Source of the DNA: Desulfuromonadales bacterium
Lineage (GTDB): Bacteria; Desulfobacterota; Desulfuromonadia; Desulfuromonadales; JAGXHI01
Length of the DNA: 64,000 nt
NCBI GenBank assembly: GCA_024636295.1
Contig: JAGXHI010000061.1
Coordinates: forward strand, 62,001 to 126,000
Reading direction: 5' to 3'
Of the stretch, positions 35,579 to 46,400 are shown piece by piece. The stretch's first letter is position 1. Every line of letters begins with the position of its first letter. The notes under the pieces are model-generated. The model was not told the origin of the DNA. It did no database searches and was given only the letters and a program-made list of their open reading frames with translations. Position numbers and translations under genes: made by a program.

Positions 35579-36346
35579 ATGGGGCCATTGGAAAAGTACA
35601 GAATAAAGATTCTGGATAAGTTCTTCGCCATTTTAAGCCTCTTCGATGAAAAGGGCCGTTCTCTGTCCACACAGGAAATCAGCGACAGCCTTGGATATAA
35701 CAAAAGCACCATCTACCGGATTGTCCGTAATCTCGAAGAAAGAGCCTATCTTCAAAGAGACCCCGTTACCCAGAAGTACAGCCTCGGATTCGCCATTTAT
35801 CATCTCGGATCATTGGCGGAGTCCTATGGCCGAATCCGTTCCCTGGCCCACCCTCTCCTTGTGCAACTGAACGAAAAATGCGATGAGACGGTTCACCTGG
35901 CTGTTCTTCAGAATGGACAAGCCCTCTATGTGGACAAGATCGAGAGCAGGAATCGAGTGTTGCAGATTATTTCAAAGATTGGCGCTACGCTTCCCAGCCA
36001 TTGTTCAGCGGTTGGGAAGGTCCTGCTGGCTTCGTTGACTGCCTCCGATCTCGATAAGGTGATCGAAGAGTACGGTTTGGAGGCGCGAACGAAGAATACG
36101 ATCGTCGACGAGGGGCGACTTAAGAAGGAAATTCAAGAAATACGACAAAGCGGCTTCGGCATCGACAACGAAGAAATAGAATGCGGTCTGAGATGCATTG
36201 CCGCCCCGATCCGGAACGGTGACGGCAAAGTTATTGCAGCGGTGAGTATTTCGGCGCCCAAGGAACGGTTCGATCATGAATTCGACAGATTTAAAATACT
36301 TCTCAACGATACCGTTGGCAGGATATCCACGGTGTTGAAAGGTTGA
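35579..36346 (+). CDS. IclR-family transcriptional regulator
   Basis: The 255-residue protein has an N-terminal winged helix (SLSTQEISDSLGYNKSTIYR) and a C-terminal IclR effector domain (SHCSAVGKVLLASLTASDLD, FGIDNEEIECGLRCIAAPIR). IclR regulators of this type control catabolic operons and sense their substrate or an intermediate. It lies within the transport and catabolic cluster and is the best candidate to bind the boxes before mhpF and dctP. The ATG at 35579 follows GGAAGGA. Confidence 0.92.
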   Translation: MGPLEKYRIKILDKFFAILSLFDEKGRSLSTQEISDSLGYNKSTIYRIVRNLEERAYLQRDPVTQKYSLGFAIYHLGSLAESYGRIRSLAHPLLVQLNEKCDETVHLAVLQNGQALYVDKIESRNRVLQIISKIGATLPSHCSAVGKVLLASLTASDLDKVIEEYGLEARTKNTIVDEGRLKKEIQEIRQSGFGIDNEEIECGLRCIAAPIRNGDGKVIAAVSISAPKERFDHEFDRFKILLNDTVGRISTVLKG

Positions 36347-36450
36347 AGAAGAGATGACATGAAGGCCTTTGGGACGGATCTGCTGCCCGAGTCGGGCGGG
36401 ATTCGAAGCACTGACGAGCATTTTGCTGCAGGCTGTGAAAGGAAGCAGAT

Positions 36451-37239
36451 ATGGAGATCAACCTCAAGGGAAAAGTAGCCGTTGTTACCGGCGGGAGTGC
36501 GGGCATCGGTTTTTCTACAGCGCAGCTGTTTGCGCGGGAAGGTGCGAAGGTCGCGCTGTGCGGGAGAGACCGCGCAAAAGTCGATACCGCCGTCGAAGCG
36601 CTACGCCGGGAGGGGCTCGACGTCTTCGGGGAATCCGTCGATGTTTCGAACCGGGAGAGTCTGTTCCGTTTTGCCGACGTGGTGGAGCAGCGCTACGGCG
36701 GCATCGACGTCTGGGTAAGCAACGCCGGCATTCTGCTGGAGAAGAAGCTCATCGACACCGCCGAGGATGAGTGGCAACGGCTGATGAATATCAACCTGAA
36801 CTCCGTGTACTATGGCGGACTCATAGCACTGGAGAAGTTCAAAAAGCGAAAGGGCGGAGTTCTGATCAACGGCGCCTCCTTTGCCACCTTGATGCCCTCG
36901 GTGGGAAGCGGCGCGTATGCCGCCTCCAAGGCCGCCATCGGCAGTATGACGCGGACGCTGGCCGCCGAACTCGCACCTTACAACATTCGTGTGGTCGGTT
37001 ACATCCCGGGTGTCATCGAGACGCCGATGACAGAGGGCTGGATCGAGTCCAAGGGGGCTGCCCTGGCGGCGCAGGCGGCGTTGCAACGGACGGGGAAGCC
37101 CGAGGAGATCGCCTCTGTTCTTCTCTTCCTTGCTTCCGATCAGGCGTCCTTCGTCACCGGCACGTGTGTGGAGATCACCGGCGGGAAGTTCTGTGTGCAA
37201 AATCCTGCCGACGCGTGGCCACGCAAGTCGGACATTTAA
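36451..37239 (+). CDS. Short-chain dehydrogenase/reductase
   Basis: The 262-residue classical SDR has VAVVTGGSAGIGFSTAQLFA (cofactor), VSNAG in place of NNAG, catalytic Ser near INGASFATLMPSVGSGAYAA with YAASK, and TGKPEEIASVLLFLASDQAS. It is probably NAD(P)-dependent and oxidises or reduces a hydroxy/keto group of the compound handled by the cluster. It follows the regulator by about 100 bases; start preceded by AAAGGAAG. Confidence 0.9.
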   Translation: MEINLKGKVAVVTGGSAGIGFSTAQLFAREGAKVALCGRDRAKVDTAVEALRREGLDVFGESVDVSNRESLFRFADVVEQRYGGIDVWVSNAGILLEKKLIDTAEDEWQRLMNINLNSVYYGGLIALEKFKKRKGGVLINGASFATLMPSVGSGAYAASKAAIGSMTRTLAAELAPYNIRVVGYIPGVIETPMTEGWIESKGAALAAQAALQRTGKPEEIASVLLFLASDQASFVTGTCVEITGGKFCVQNPADAWPRKSDI

Positions 37240-37476
37240 GGGAGAAAAGAACGGATCGACTGCTTTATGGCATGCTCAAAACCACGGTTTCGATTATTAG
37301 AAACAGCTCTTTGAGTTAAAATCCCCCCTTCTGTCGGGATCTGTCGCATTCAGTTTGCCAGGGGAATCATTCATCCGACTCCCACAAAAAAATCTCATCT
37401 TTCCAAAACCCAGAAGTGTTAAAATCGCAGAAGGAGCAGATTTTTCCTTTTCTGCTTTTCCTGGTCAGGGGATCCG

Positions 37477-38850
37477 ATGCTGAAAACCAACATAAAAAAA
37501 CAGCTGATGGCCATTGTCGGTCAGGAACGGTTTTTTGACGACGATGAAACACTGGTCGCCTATTCCTATGACGGTTACGTTGTGGAATCCCGTCCGGATG
37601 CCGTCCTGTTTCCGCTGGCGACCGAAGAAGTCTCGGAAATCATGAAGATTGCGGATCAGCATCGTGTGCCGGTCATTGCCAGGGGTGGGGGGTCCAACCT
37701 GACCGGCGGCACGGTTCCCGTTGAAGGTGGAATAGTCCTGAATTTCACCAAGATGAACAGAATCCTGGAAGTGAATACGGGTGACAGATTCACGGTCGTG
37801 CAACCGGGCGTCATCAACGCCAACCTTCAGAAAGAGCTCTCCAAGGTCAATTATTTTTTTCCTCCGGACCCTTCAAGTATGGGGTTTTCAACCATCGGCG
37901 GGAATGTCGCCGAAAATGCAGGCGGCCCCAGGTGCCTGAAATATGGGGTTACGGGAGACTACATTCTCGGAATGGTTGTCGTGCTTGCCTCCGGCAAGGT
38001 TATACGAACAGGAAGCTGCAACGTAAAGGATGTGACGGGCTATCGTCTTTCCAGCCTTTTTTGTGGTTCGGAAGGGACTCTGGGCATCATTACGGAGGTG
38101 ACCCTGCGTATCGTGCCCCTTCCCGAATCCTATCGGACGATTGTCGCCTACTACAACAATCTTGCGGATACCGCTGAAACCGTCAAAGCTGTCCTGGCGC
38201 AGGGAATTATTCCGACGGCCATGGAGCTTATGGACAAGGTCACCACAAACCTGGTGGAGGACAATGCCGGGCTTGGCCTGCCCCGGGAATTTGAAGGCAT
38301 GTTGATCATTGAGGTGGACGGTGTGAGTGAAGCAGTCTCAAGCCAGGCCGAAAAGATCTCGAAAATCGCAAAATCCTTTGGGGCGATAGAGATCCTGGAG
38401 GCAAAAAGTTCACAGGAGCGCGAATCGCTATGGAAAGCCAGGAAATCGGTTCATGGCGTTCTCTCGAAACTTGCACCAAATTGTGTAACCGAAGATGCTA
38501 CCGTTCCGGTAAGTAAAGTGCCTGAAATGATTATCGGGGTGAGGGCCATTCTCGACAGGCACAATATCACGGCGGGAATCGTAGCGCATGCGGGTGACGG
38601 AAACATCCATCCGGTTATTATCACGGATACCAGGGATACAGAGGAATGGAGCAGAGTGGAGACAGCTGCCGCCGAGATTTTTAAACTGGCAGTGGAATTA
38701 CGAGGGACATTGTCGGGTGAGCACGGGATCGGATTGGCGAAAAAACAATTTCTTCCCCTGGTTCTGGATGAAAACACCCGTGAACTGATGTCGGTTGTAA
38801 AAAAGGCGCTGGACCCCGCGGGTCTTTTGAACCCGGGCAAATTCGTTTAA
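37477..38850 (+). CDS. FAD-linked 2-hydroxy acid oxidase/dehydrogenase (GlcD-like)
   Basis: The 457-residue protein belongs to the vanillyl-alcohol oxidase/GlcD FAD family: PVIARGGGSNLTGGTVPVEG (FAD binding), FSTIGGNVAENAGGPRCLKYG, and the C-terminal motif HAGDGNIHPVII and LSGEHGIGLAKK. Members oxidise glycolate, D-lactate and other 2-hydroxy acids to 2-oxo acids. Electrons go to the partner Fe-S protein encoded three bases downstream. Confidence 0.93.
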   Translation: MLKTNIKKQLMAIVGQERFFDDDETLVAYSYDGYVVESRPDAVLFPLATEEVSEIMKIADQHRVPVIARGGGSNLTGGTVPVEGGIVLNFTKMNRILEVNTGDRFTVVQPGVINANLQKELSKVNYFFPPDPSSMGFSTIGGNVAENAGGPRCLKYGVTGDYILGMVVVLASGKVIRTGSCNVKDVTGYRLSSLFCGSEGTLGIITEVTLRIVPLPESYRTIVAYYNNLADTAETVKAVLAQGIIPTAMELMDKVTTNLVEDNAGLGLPREFEGMLIIEVDGVSEAVSSQAEKISKIAKSFGAIEILEAKSSQERESLWKARKSVHGVLSKLAPNCVTEDATVPVSKVPEMIIGVRAILDRHNITAGIVAHAGDGNIHPVIITDTRDTEEWSRVETAAAEIFKLAVELRGTLSGEHGIGLAKKQFLPLVLDENTRELMSVVKKALDPAGLLNPGKFV

Positions 38851-38853
38851 CTT

Positions 38854-40092
38854 ATGAAATCCAGAGATGAAATATTCCGCTGCGGCAAATGCGGCATCTG
38901 CATTCAGACCTGTCCTGTTTATCAGGAGGATCTGAATGAGCTGACCACTCCCAGGGGGAAGATGCAGTTGATCAGGCACTACTGCGAAGGAGATCTTGCG
39001 TCTTCCAGGCATCTGCAGCAGGTGGTATCCAAATGTCTGATGTGTGGTGGCTGTACCGCTTTTTGCCCAAGCGGGATTGACCATGAATCCATCTATATGG
39101 CGATGCGAAAAAATATGCAGGAAGATCATGGGGAAGATTGGAAAAAGCGGATCTTTTTTCATCTGCTGACCCATGAACAGCAGCTGAAATTTTCCGCGGG
39201 TCTTGCTGCGAAGGGTCAGAACTCGTTTTTTGAAATTCTCTATAAGGATATCAAATTAGGAAACATCAAATTATCCGTCATGCCTCGCCTGAACAAAAAG
39301 CCCTTTAGAGAGGCCGCCCCGGAGATCTGGCTTTCCGAGACTGAAAAGGCAAGAGGCACTGTTCTGTATTTTGTCGGATGCAGCACGAATTATGCTTATG
39401 AGAAGATAGGCCATGCCGTTGTGAAGGTCCTGAAAGCGATGGGGCTGAAAGTTGAAATCCTCGCGGACCAGGTTTGTTGTGGATTGCCCATCTACCTGAA
39501 AGGTGGATTGGAGACGGCACGACAGAATATTGAAAAAAACATCTCCCTGTTCAGCCGAGATGACGTGGAGGCTGTGATAACCGACTGTGCAACCTGCGGG
39601 TCAGCTCTGAGCAGCGGCTATATCAAGGTTATGAAAGAGTTGGGAGGCGATATCGCCGCGGCAGAAAAGCTTGCGGTCAAATCCGTCGACATTTCCAGGT
39701 TCATCGTCAGGCATTTCGACTGGCTGAAAGATAAGATCAATCCGGAAGCCAGACGGACGAAGGTAACCTATCACGCACCCTGTCATGAAAGAAACCATGG
39801 CGGCAGTCATGCAGCATTGAAGCTCCTGGATCTACTGCCGAACGTCGAATATGTTCCTGCTGAAGACTTTGACCAGTGTTGTGGGGGCGGCGGAACCTTT
39901 TTCTACGATTTTCCGGAAATTTCAAAGAAAATAGTTGATAAAAAGATTGCCAATGCAAGAGCTACGGGTGCCGATTTCTGGGTAACCGGATGCCCTGGCT
40001 GCAGTATCAACCTGGCAGGCAACCTTGATAAGGAAGATCACATCAGGCTCATCCATCCAGTCGAATTAATCGCGGACAGCCTTGAGAATTAA
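38854..40092 (+). CDS. Fe-S oxidoreductase (GlcF-like, CCG domains)
   Basis: The 412-residue protein has two [4Fe-4S] motifs (CGKCGICIQTCPVYQED, CLMCGGCTAFCPSG) and two CCG domains (DQVCCGLPIYLKGG with DCATCGSALSSG; FDQCCGGGGTFFYDFPE with GCPGC). It matches GlcF/HdrD-type subunits that accept electrons from GlcD. The ATG lies 3 bases after the previous stop without its own ribosome binding site, so it is translated by coupling. Confidence 0.93.
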   Translation: MKSRDEIFRCGKCGICIQTCPVYQEDLNELTTPRGKMQLIRHYCEGDLASSRHLQQVVSKCLMCGGCTAFCPSGIDHESIYMAMRKNMQEDHGEDWKKRIFFHLLTHEQQLKFSAGLAAKGQNSFFEILYKDIKLGNIKLSVMPRLNKKPFREAAPEIWLSETEKARGTVLYFVGCSTNYAYEKIGHAVVKVLKAMGLKVEILADQVCCGLPIYLKGGLETARQNIEKNISLFSRDDVEAVITDCATCGSALSSGYIKVMKELGGDIAAAEKLAVKSVDISRFIVRHFDWLKDKINPEARRTKVTYHAPCHERNHGGSHAALKLLDLLPNVEYVPAEDFDQCCGGGGTFFYDFPEISKKIVDKKIANARATGADFWVTGCPGCSINLAGNLDKEDHIRLIHPVELIADSLEN

Positions 40093-40142
40093 TTTGAAAT
40101 GTTATCCACACAGCTCAAGTAGATACCCCAAGATCAGAGGCT

Positions 40143-40244
40143 TTCACCACAGAGGCACAGAGGCCACGGAGAAAAATCAATAAAATCAGAAAGTTTTCTC
40201 TGTGTTCTCCGTGTCTCTAGTGAGCGAAGCAAACGGGTGGTGAA
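40143..40244. repeat. Interspersed palindromic repeat of the CACAGAGG type
   Basis: TTCACCAC (40143-40150) and GTGGTGAA (40237-40244) bound imperfect arms rich in CACAGAGG and CTCTGTG. This type of intergenic repeat is widespread in bacterial genomes and is unrelated to the element near hsdR. The right arm has an extra GTGAGCGAAGCAAACGG segment. Confidence 0.75.
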
Positions 40245-40349
40245 TGATTTTCTGGTCTACTGGAGCCAAGTGCATAGCCAGATTAATTTATTCCAGTTGC
40301 CGATTCTTTAAAGTTGCGATCAAATCTCCAGGAGAAAGGTGAGTGAAGT

Positions 40350-41504
40350 ATGACAGGGTTCTCTTTTCAAACTGCCAGAAGCATTATCTGTGAACCCGGG
40401 GCTATAAAACGCCTCGGGACCATTGCCGCCGAATACGGAATCTCCCGGGTTCTGGTCGTCACCGACAAGGGAATCGTCAGTGCAGGTCTGCTCGAGCAGG
40501 CCCTGGGCGGTCTTGAGTCCGGCGGAATCTCCGCATTTGTCTATTCCGATGTGGTGGCCGACCCTCCTGAACAGGTTGTTCTTGAAGCCCTGGCTCTGGC
40601 CATGGCGCAAGGGGTTGACGGAGTGATCGGCTTTGGCGGCGGCAGTTCCATGGACGTGGCGAAACTTGTCTCCTTTCTGAGCATCTCCAGACAGAGTCTG
40701 GCAGAGATTTACGGGGTCGGACTGGCCAAAGGCTCTCGTCTGCCGCTGATCCAGGTTCCCACCACAGCGGGCACGGGGTCGGAAGTCACCCCCGTTGCCA
40801 TCGTAACGACGGGAGCAAGCGAAAAAAAAGGTGTTGTGGCGCCGCAACTGCTGCCCGATGTCGCTGTGCTCGATGCCGACCTGACCCTTAAACTGCCACC
40901 TCTGGTTACCGCCACGACGGGGTTGGATGCCATGGTGCATGCCATTGAAGCCAGCACCAGCAAGATCAAGAAAAATCCCCTCTCCGACATGCTGGCCCGC
41001 GAGGCAATGAAGCTGCTCTTTGGCAATATTCGCAATTCCGTTTCTGATGGGAACAACCAGGTGGACCGGAGCAACATGCTGCTGGGGTCGATGCTGGCGG
41101 GGCAGGCCTTTGCCAATGCACCTGTGGGTGCGGTCCATGCGCTGGCTCTGCCGGTCGGAGGTCATTTCCACGTCGCCCACGGGCTGGCCAACGCCATCCT
41201 CCTTCCCCATGTCATGCGGTTCAACGCCCCTGTTGCAGCCGGAGAATATGCCAGCCTGGCCCGTCTGCTGTGGCCGAATTATGAGAATGAATCGGATCTC
41301 AGCCTCAGCGAAAGGATGATCGCCGAGTTGGAAGAACTCATGCGCGATATCAAGCTGCAAACCACCCTGCGTCAGGTGGGCGTTGAGGAAAAGCACCTGC
41401 CGGTGCTGGCGGAAGATGCCATGAAGCAGCAGCGCCTTCTGGTCAATAACCCCAGGGATGTCAGTTATCAGGATGCCCTGTCGATATATACCCAGGCGCT
41501 CTGA
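40350..41504 (+). CDS. Iron-containing alcohol dehydrogenase
   Basis: The 384-residue protein is a group III alcohol dehydrogenase: cofactor motif IGFGGGSSMDVAKLVSFL, and metal ligands in TGLDAMVHAIEASTSK and the double-His segment GGHFHVAHGLANAILLPH. It would oxidise an alcohol or reduce an aldehyde with NAD(P). Acetaldehyde or another aldehyde from the aldolase pathway is a possible substrate (inference). The start follows GGAGAAAGGTG. Confidence 0.93.
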   Translation: MTGFSFQTARSIICEPGAIKRLGTIAAEYGISRVLVVTDKGIVSAGLLEQALGGLESGGISAFVYSDVVADPPEQVVLEALALAMAQGVDGVIGFGGGSSMDVAKLVSFLSISRQSLAEIYGVGLAKGSRLPLIQVPTTAGTGSEVTPVAIVTTGASEKKGVVAPQLLPDVAVLDADLTLKLPPLVTATTGLDAMVHAIEASTSKIKKNPLSDMLAREAMKLLFGNIRNSVSDGNNQVDRSNMLLGSMLAGQAFANAPVGAVHALALPVGGHFHVAHGLANAILLPHVMRFNAPVAAGEYASLARLLWPNYENESDLSLSERMIAELEELMRDIKLQTTLRQVGVEEKHLPVLAEDAMKQQRLLVNNPRDVSYQDALSIYTQAL

Positions 41505-41601
41505 CACTCCGGGAGAAGGCCATCCGGCATTCCGGAAATATTGATGAAAACCATTTTTGACAAGGGAGAAATTTTCCTTCTCAAATGCTTGAGGTACGCC
41601 A

Positions 41602-43200
41602 TTGCCGCGTGATAACGAGAAATACCATCAGGAACTCGAGCGCCGAGTTGAGGAACGCACCCGCCAGTTGCTTGAGCAGGTGCGGGAGAGAGAGGCGGCT
41701 GAAAAGCTGGCCATATACGAAAAGATTCGTGCCGAACGTTATCTCGATGTGGCGGAAGCCATAACGCTCGAACTCGATCCGCGGGGCCGGATCGAGATTA
41801 TCAACAAGTGGGGATCTGAAATTCTGGGATACCCGATTCAGGAACTGATTGGCAGGGATTGGTTCGATGTGGCCATCCCACCCGAGCGGCGGAATGCCAT
41901 CCGCGAAATATTCCACAAGACCATATCGGGAGATGTCGCTGAATTTGAATATGTGGAGAACGAGATTATCACCCGCAAGGGCGAACGACGTCACATCGCC
42001 TGGCACAACCTTTTGCGATGCACCGAGGACGGCCACACATTCGGCACCCTCAGTTTCGGCTTGGATATCACTGATCGCAAGGAGGCCGATAATTCCTTAA
42101 GGATGAAGCAGAAAGACCTTGATCATGCTCAGGCCGTTGCTCGAATCGGCAACTGGCGGCTGGATGTCCACCGGAATGAACTGGTCTGGTCCGATGAAGC
42201 GTATAGGATTTTTGGAATAAAAAGAGGGGCTCCGCTGACTTACGAGGCATTTTTGAATTTTATTCATCCCGATGACCGGTCATACGTAGATAGCCAGTGG
42301 TCAGCGGCCCTGGAAGGCAAACCCTACGATATCGACCATCGGATCGTTGTGGATGGCATTGTAAAGTGGGTCAGAGAAAAAGCGGAGCTGGAATTTGGCG
42401 GAGATGGGACTTTGCTCGGAGGTTTCGGGACGGTCCAGGATATCACCGACCGCAAGCAACTGGAATTCGATCTGCTTTCCTTTATGAGATCGGCCGAGGA
42501 GGCGAATCGCGTCAAAAGCCGGTTTCTGGCCAACATGAGTCATGAGCTTCGCACCCCCCTGACGGTGATTGTGAGCGCTCTGGAGCTCATTTCGAAAAAT
42601 ATCGCGGCGCCCGAGCGGCAGCGACTTGTGGAAATGGCCAATGACTCCGCCAACCGGCTGCTGCGAATCATTGCCGAATTGCTCGATTTCTCCAGTATCG
42701 ATGCCGGACAACTGAAAATTGAAGATCAATCCTTCGACCTCCGAAAATGCATTCAGCAGTCCATTGAGATGTTTGCCTCCCTGGCGAGGGAAAAGGGAGT
42801 TGAAATATTTCTGACGATAAGTCCCGAAATCCCCATCCAGATTATAGGAGATCCCAACCGCATCGGCCAGGTGCTGATCAATCTGTTGGGAAACGCCGTA
42901 AAATTCACCGAGAGCGGAACGATAGAGATCATCGTTACCGGACACGAGAAAAGAATTAACTTTACCGTTCACGATACGGGTATCGGCATTCCCCCGTATG
43001 CCATCGGAAAGCTCTTCGAGCGCTTCACACAGGCTGACGAATCCATGACGCGCCCGTACGGAGGAACCGGGTTGGGCCTGGCGATCAGCAAAGAACTCGT
43101 GGAGTTGATGGGCGGCAAAATTCGCGCAGAGAGCGAATTCGGCCAGGGAAGCGCCTTCTCATTTACCCTGCCTCTGAAAGAATTTCATCAGACCCCCTGA
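41602..43200 (+). CDS. PAS-domain sensor histidine kinase
   Basis: The 532-residue protein has an N-terminal coiled coil (QELERRVEERTRQLLEQVRE), two PAS domains (residues about 45-165 and 175-290) and a kinase core: FLANMSHELRTPLTVIVSAL (phospho-His), NRIGQVLINLLGNAVKFT, DTGIGIP, FERFTQ and GGTGLGLAISKELVELMGG. There is no membrane segment or receiver domain, so it is a cytosolic orphan sensor. The coiled coil normally follows a preceding sensor domain, so the protein may be a shortened version. The TTG start follows GAGG. No response regulator is adjacent. Confidence 0.93.
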   Translation: MPRDNEKYHQELERRVEERTRQLLEQVREREAAEKLAIYEKIRAERYLDVAEAITLELDPRGRIEIINKWGSEILGYPIQELIGRDWFDVAIPPERRNAIREIFHKTISGDVAEFEYVENEIITRKGERRHIAWHNLLRCTEDGHTFGTLSFGLDITDRKEADNSLRMKQKDLDHAQAVARIGNWRLDVHRNELVWSDEAYRIFGIKRGAPLTYEAFLNFIHPDDRSYVDSQWSAALEGKPYDIDHRIVVDGIVKWVREKAELEFGGDGTLLGGFGTVQDITDRKQLEFDLLSFMRSAEEANRVKSRFLANMSHELRTPLTVIVSALELISKNIAAPERQRLVEMANDSANRLLRIIAELLDFSSIDAGQLKIEDQSFDLRKCIQQSIEMFASLAREKGVEIFLTISPEIPIQIIGDPNRIGQVLINLLGNAVKFTESGTIEIIVTGHEKRINFTVHDTGIGIPPYAIGKLFERFTQADESMTRPYGGTGLGLAISKELVELMGGKIRAESEFGQGSAFSFTLPLKEFHQTP

Positions 43201-43489
43201 TTTCCCCGACCATTCCAACCATCTCCCGGCAAACAGGTCTTTCTTAACCGGGATTTCACTTCTATCTATTTAACCGGGAACAGCGTAGAGTTAAAGGCTG
43301 ACCTGCCTGCCGGAAATCATTATTTATTTCTTTATTATTATTTCGATTCCGAGGTTGTCCGGTCGTCCCCATCCACCTCTTTTGTTAAACCTCTGGACCC
43401 GTTCTCATCGTTCCTTTCTGAGACTTTTCGTCATGTGAAATTCTTCACCAGGGGAAAACTCAGAGCGCGCAGTAAGTAAAGGACAAAAA

Positions 43490-46400
43490 GTGGGTGTTGG
43501 CATTCTCATCGGGTACTTCTCAAAACAGGATGAAACCCGAAGAGCTCTCCGGGGACTGGCGCGAAAAGGTTTCCGACGCACCGCCCTGGTGTATAAGGAT
43601 AAAGACGGAGAGGTTCATATTGCAGACCCATTCCGTTGGCGCCGTGGCCTCAAGGTAACCCTGGCGGCCTGTCTGTCCGGGGGCCTTGCCGCAATGGCCG
43701 CTCTGTTCCTGGGCTGGCTGGAGTTGCTTCCGTTCAGGGACCTTTCCGCCTCCTCGATCTTGATCATGGGGGGTGGCTCAATCGGATCACTGACAGCTCT
43801 GCTGTGGCTGCGACGCACTGCCAAAGGTGTTGAGCCGAGGGTGCTGCACGATCATGCCCGCTGGCTGGTCTCAGGGGAAACCGCCCTTGTTCTCCAGGCG
43901 CCTGTGGAATCTTTACAACGTCCGATCGCAATGCTGCGGGACAGCGGCGATATCCCTCCGGCGCTGTTCGTTCTGCAGCCCAAACGCGAGCGACGGCTGA
44001 AGGCGCGGGGCATAGCGATCAAGCTCTCCCCGACCCAGATTCTGGAACACGCCCAGCGCCATGCCAGGGAGCACCAGGTGGACCCACGGCCGCGGCACAC
44101 GACCGAGCTGCTCAAGCGTCTCAAGCATTCCCGCCGATGGGTCCGTCATGTCTGCGCTGATCTCACCGCAGCGAGTCGCCTGGAACAGAAAGCCACGCCG
44201 GCCGCCGATTGGATTCTGGATAACGAATATATCCTGGAGGGGAATGCCCGCGATGTCCTGCTGAACCTTCCCCGGAGCTTTTATCAACAACTCCCCACGC
44301 TGTCCGCGGGTCCCTACCGGGGGTTGCCGTGCATCTACGCTCTGGCCAAGGATCTTGTCTCCCACAACGAACTGCGCCTCGACAGGGAGAATATTCTGGC
44401 GTTTATCGAGGCCCACCAGTCCGTGCGGACGCTGACGATCGGCGAACTCTGGGCCATCCCCCAGATGCTGCGCATGGCGTTGATCGAAAGCATCCAGAGC
44501 CTGGCCGTCACCGCCCTGGCGGACCTGAGCGAACGTCAGTTGGCCGACTTCTGGGCGAATCGGCTGATCTCCGCCAATCGCCGCGATTCCAACCAGCTCT
44601 TCGCGATCCTGGCGGAACTTGCCAAAGCGGAGCCGTCACCCAGCCCTTACTTCGGTGCGCAACTGGTCGGCCTCCTCTACGACGAGGCGGCGGCACTGGC
44701 GCCGGTCCAGAGCTGGCTCGAGCGCACGTTCAAAACCCCCCTTCACGACATCAACCTGCGTGAGCAGAACCGGCAGACCAGGGATCAGCTGTCCTGCGGC
44801 AATGCCTTTACCAGCCTGCGCCATCTTGCTCTTCTGGACTGGCGGGAGATCTTCGAAAAACTCAGCCGCGTGGAGCAGATACTGCGCCGCGATCCGTCCG
44901 GCATCTATCCAGGGATGGATTTCCCGACCCGCGACCGTTGTCGGCGGGCGATCGAAGATCTTGCCCGCTCTTCCGGTCGGACCGAGGAACAGGTCGCGGA
45001 GCATGCTATCGAGCTCGCGGCGCAGGCCGGGCGTGCAGCCGCAAGCGATGAACGGCTCGGACACATCGGCAACTGGCTGGTCGGGGAAGGGCGGCATGAG
45101 CTGACTCGACGGCTCCCCGGCCGTGAATCGCTCCGTTACCGCGGGATGGAATGGATCTACCGCCACCACGCCGCCGTCTACGCTTGGTCCATCGGGGGTA
45201 CTGTCGTCTTCTTTTTTTCACTGCTCGCCGCCTTCGGTCCGGCAGGACTGCCACTCCCCGCCCGGATCGCTCTGGGCCTGCTCCTGCTGATTCCGGTCAG
45301 CCAGCTCGCGATCGAAGTGGTCAATTATCTGATCACGCGATTTCTGCCGCCCCGGCTCCTGCCAAAGATGGATTTTGAGGGCTCGGGAATTCCCGATGCA
45401 TTTCGCACCCTGGTGGTTGTGCCGATGATGCTGGTGAACACAGAGACGGTACGAGCCGAGGTGGAGAAGCTGGAGATCCGTTACCTGGCCAACAAGGAAT
45501 CAAATCTGCTCTTCAGTCTGTTCACGGACTACACCGACTCCTCGACCCTTACGGGCGCAGACGACAGCCGCCTGCTCCAGACCGCGAGCGTCTTGCTGAC
45601 AGAACTCAATGAGCGCCATGGCGGGGAGCGGTTTTTCCTCTTCCACCGTGAGCGCGCCTGGAGTGAATCAGAGCAGAAATTCATCGGATGGGAGCGTAAA
45701 CGGGGGAAACTGGAGGAACTGAACCGCCTGATCGACGGCACGCGGCCCGCGACCGCCGGCCGACTGGTTTACGTGGGCGATCCGGATCATCTGGCGGACG
45801 TGCGCTTTGTCATCACCCTGGACAGCGACACGCAGTTGCCGCACGGGACGGCCCGCCGAATGGTCGAGACCCTGGCGCACCCCCTCAATCAGCCGCGCTT
45901 CGATGCCGCGGGCAACATCCTGCCCGGCTCCTACACCATCATTCAGCCGCGGGTGAGCCCGACATTGCCGAGCACCAGCGCCTCGATCTTCAGCCGGCTC
46001 TTCGCCGACGCGGTCGGCATCGATCCCTACAACCAGGCGGTCTCGGATGTCTACCAGGATTTGAGCGGCGAAGGGTCCTACCATGGCAAGGGAATCTACG
46101 ACGTCCGTGCCTTCAGCCGCGTTCTCTCTGGCCGATTCCCTGAAGAATGGATCCTGAGCCACGACCTGATCGAAGGGGCTCATGTCCGGGTGGGGCTGGC
46201 CAGCGATATTGAACTCTACGATGAATTTCCGCAGGGGTATCAGAGCTACAGCCGCCGGGCCCATCGCTGGATTCGCGGGGACTGGCAGATCGCGGGTTGG
46301 ATTTTCCCCCGCGTTCCCCAGGCTGCTGGCGGCCGGGGACCGAACCCCCTTTCCCTGTTCAATCGCTGGAAGATCCTGGACAACCTGCGGCGAAGCCTCT

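Noticed and set aside
40100..40250. CRISPR array
   Set aside because: The repeated motif is a single palindromic element with two arms; there are no regular spacers. No array is seen anywhere in the window.
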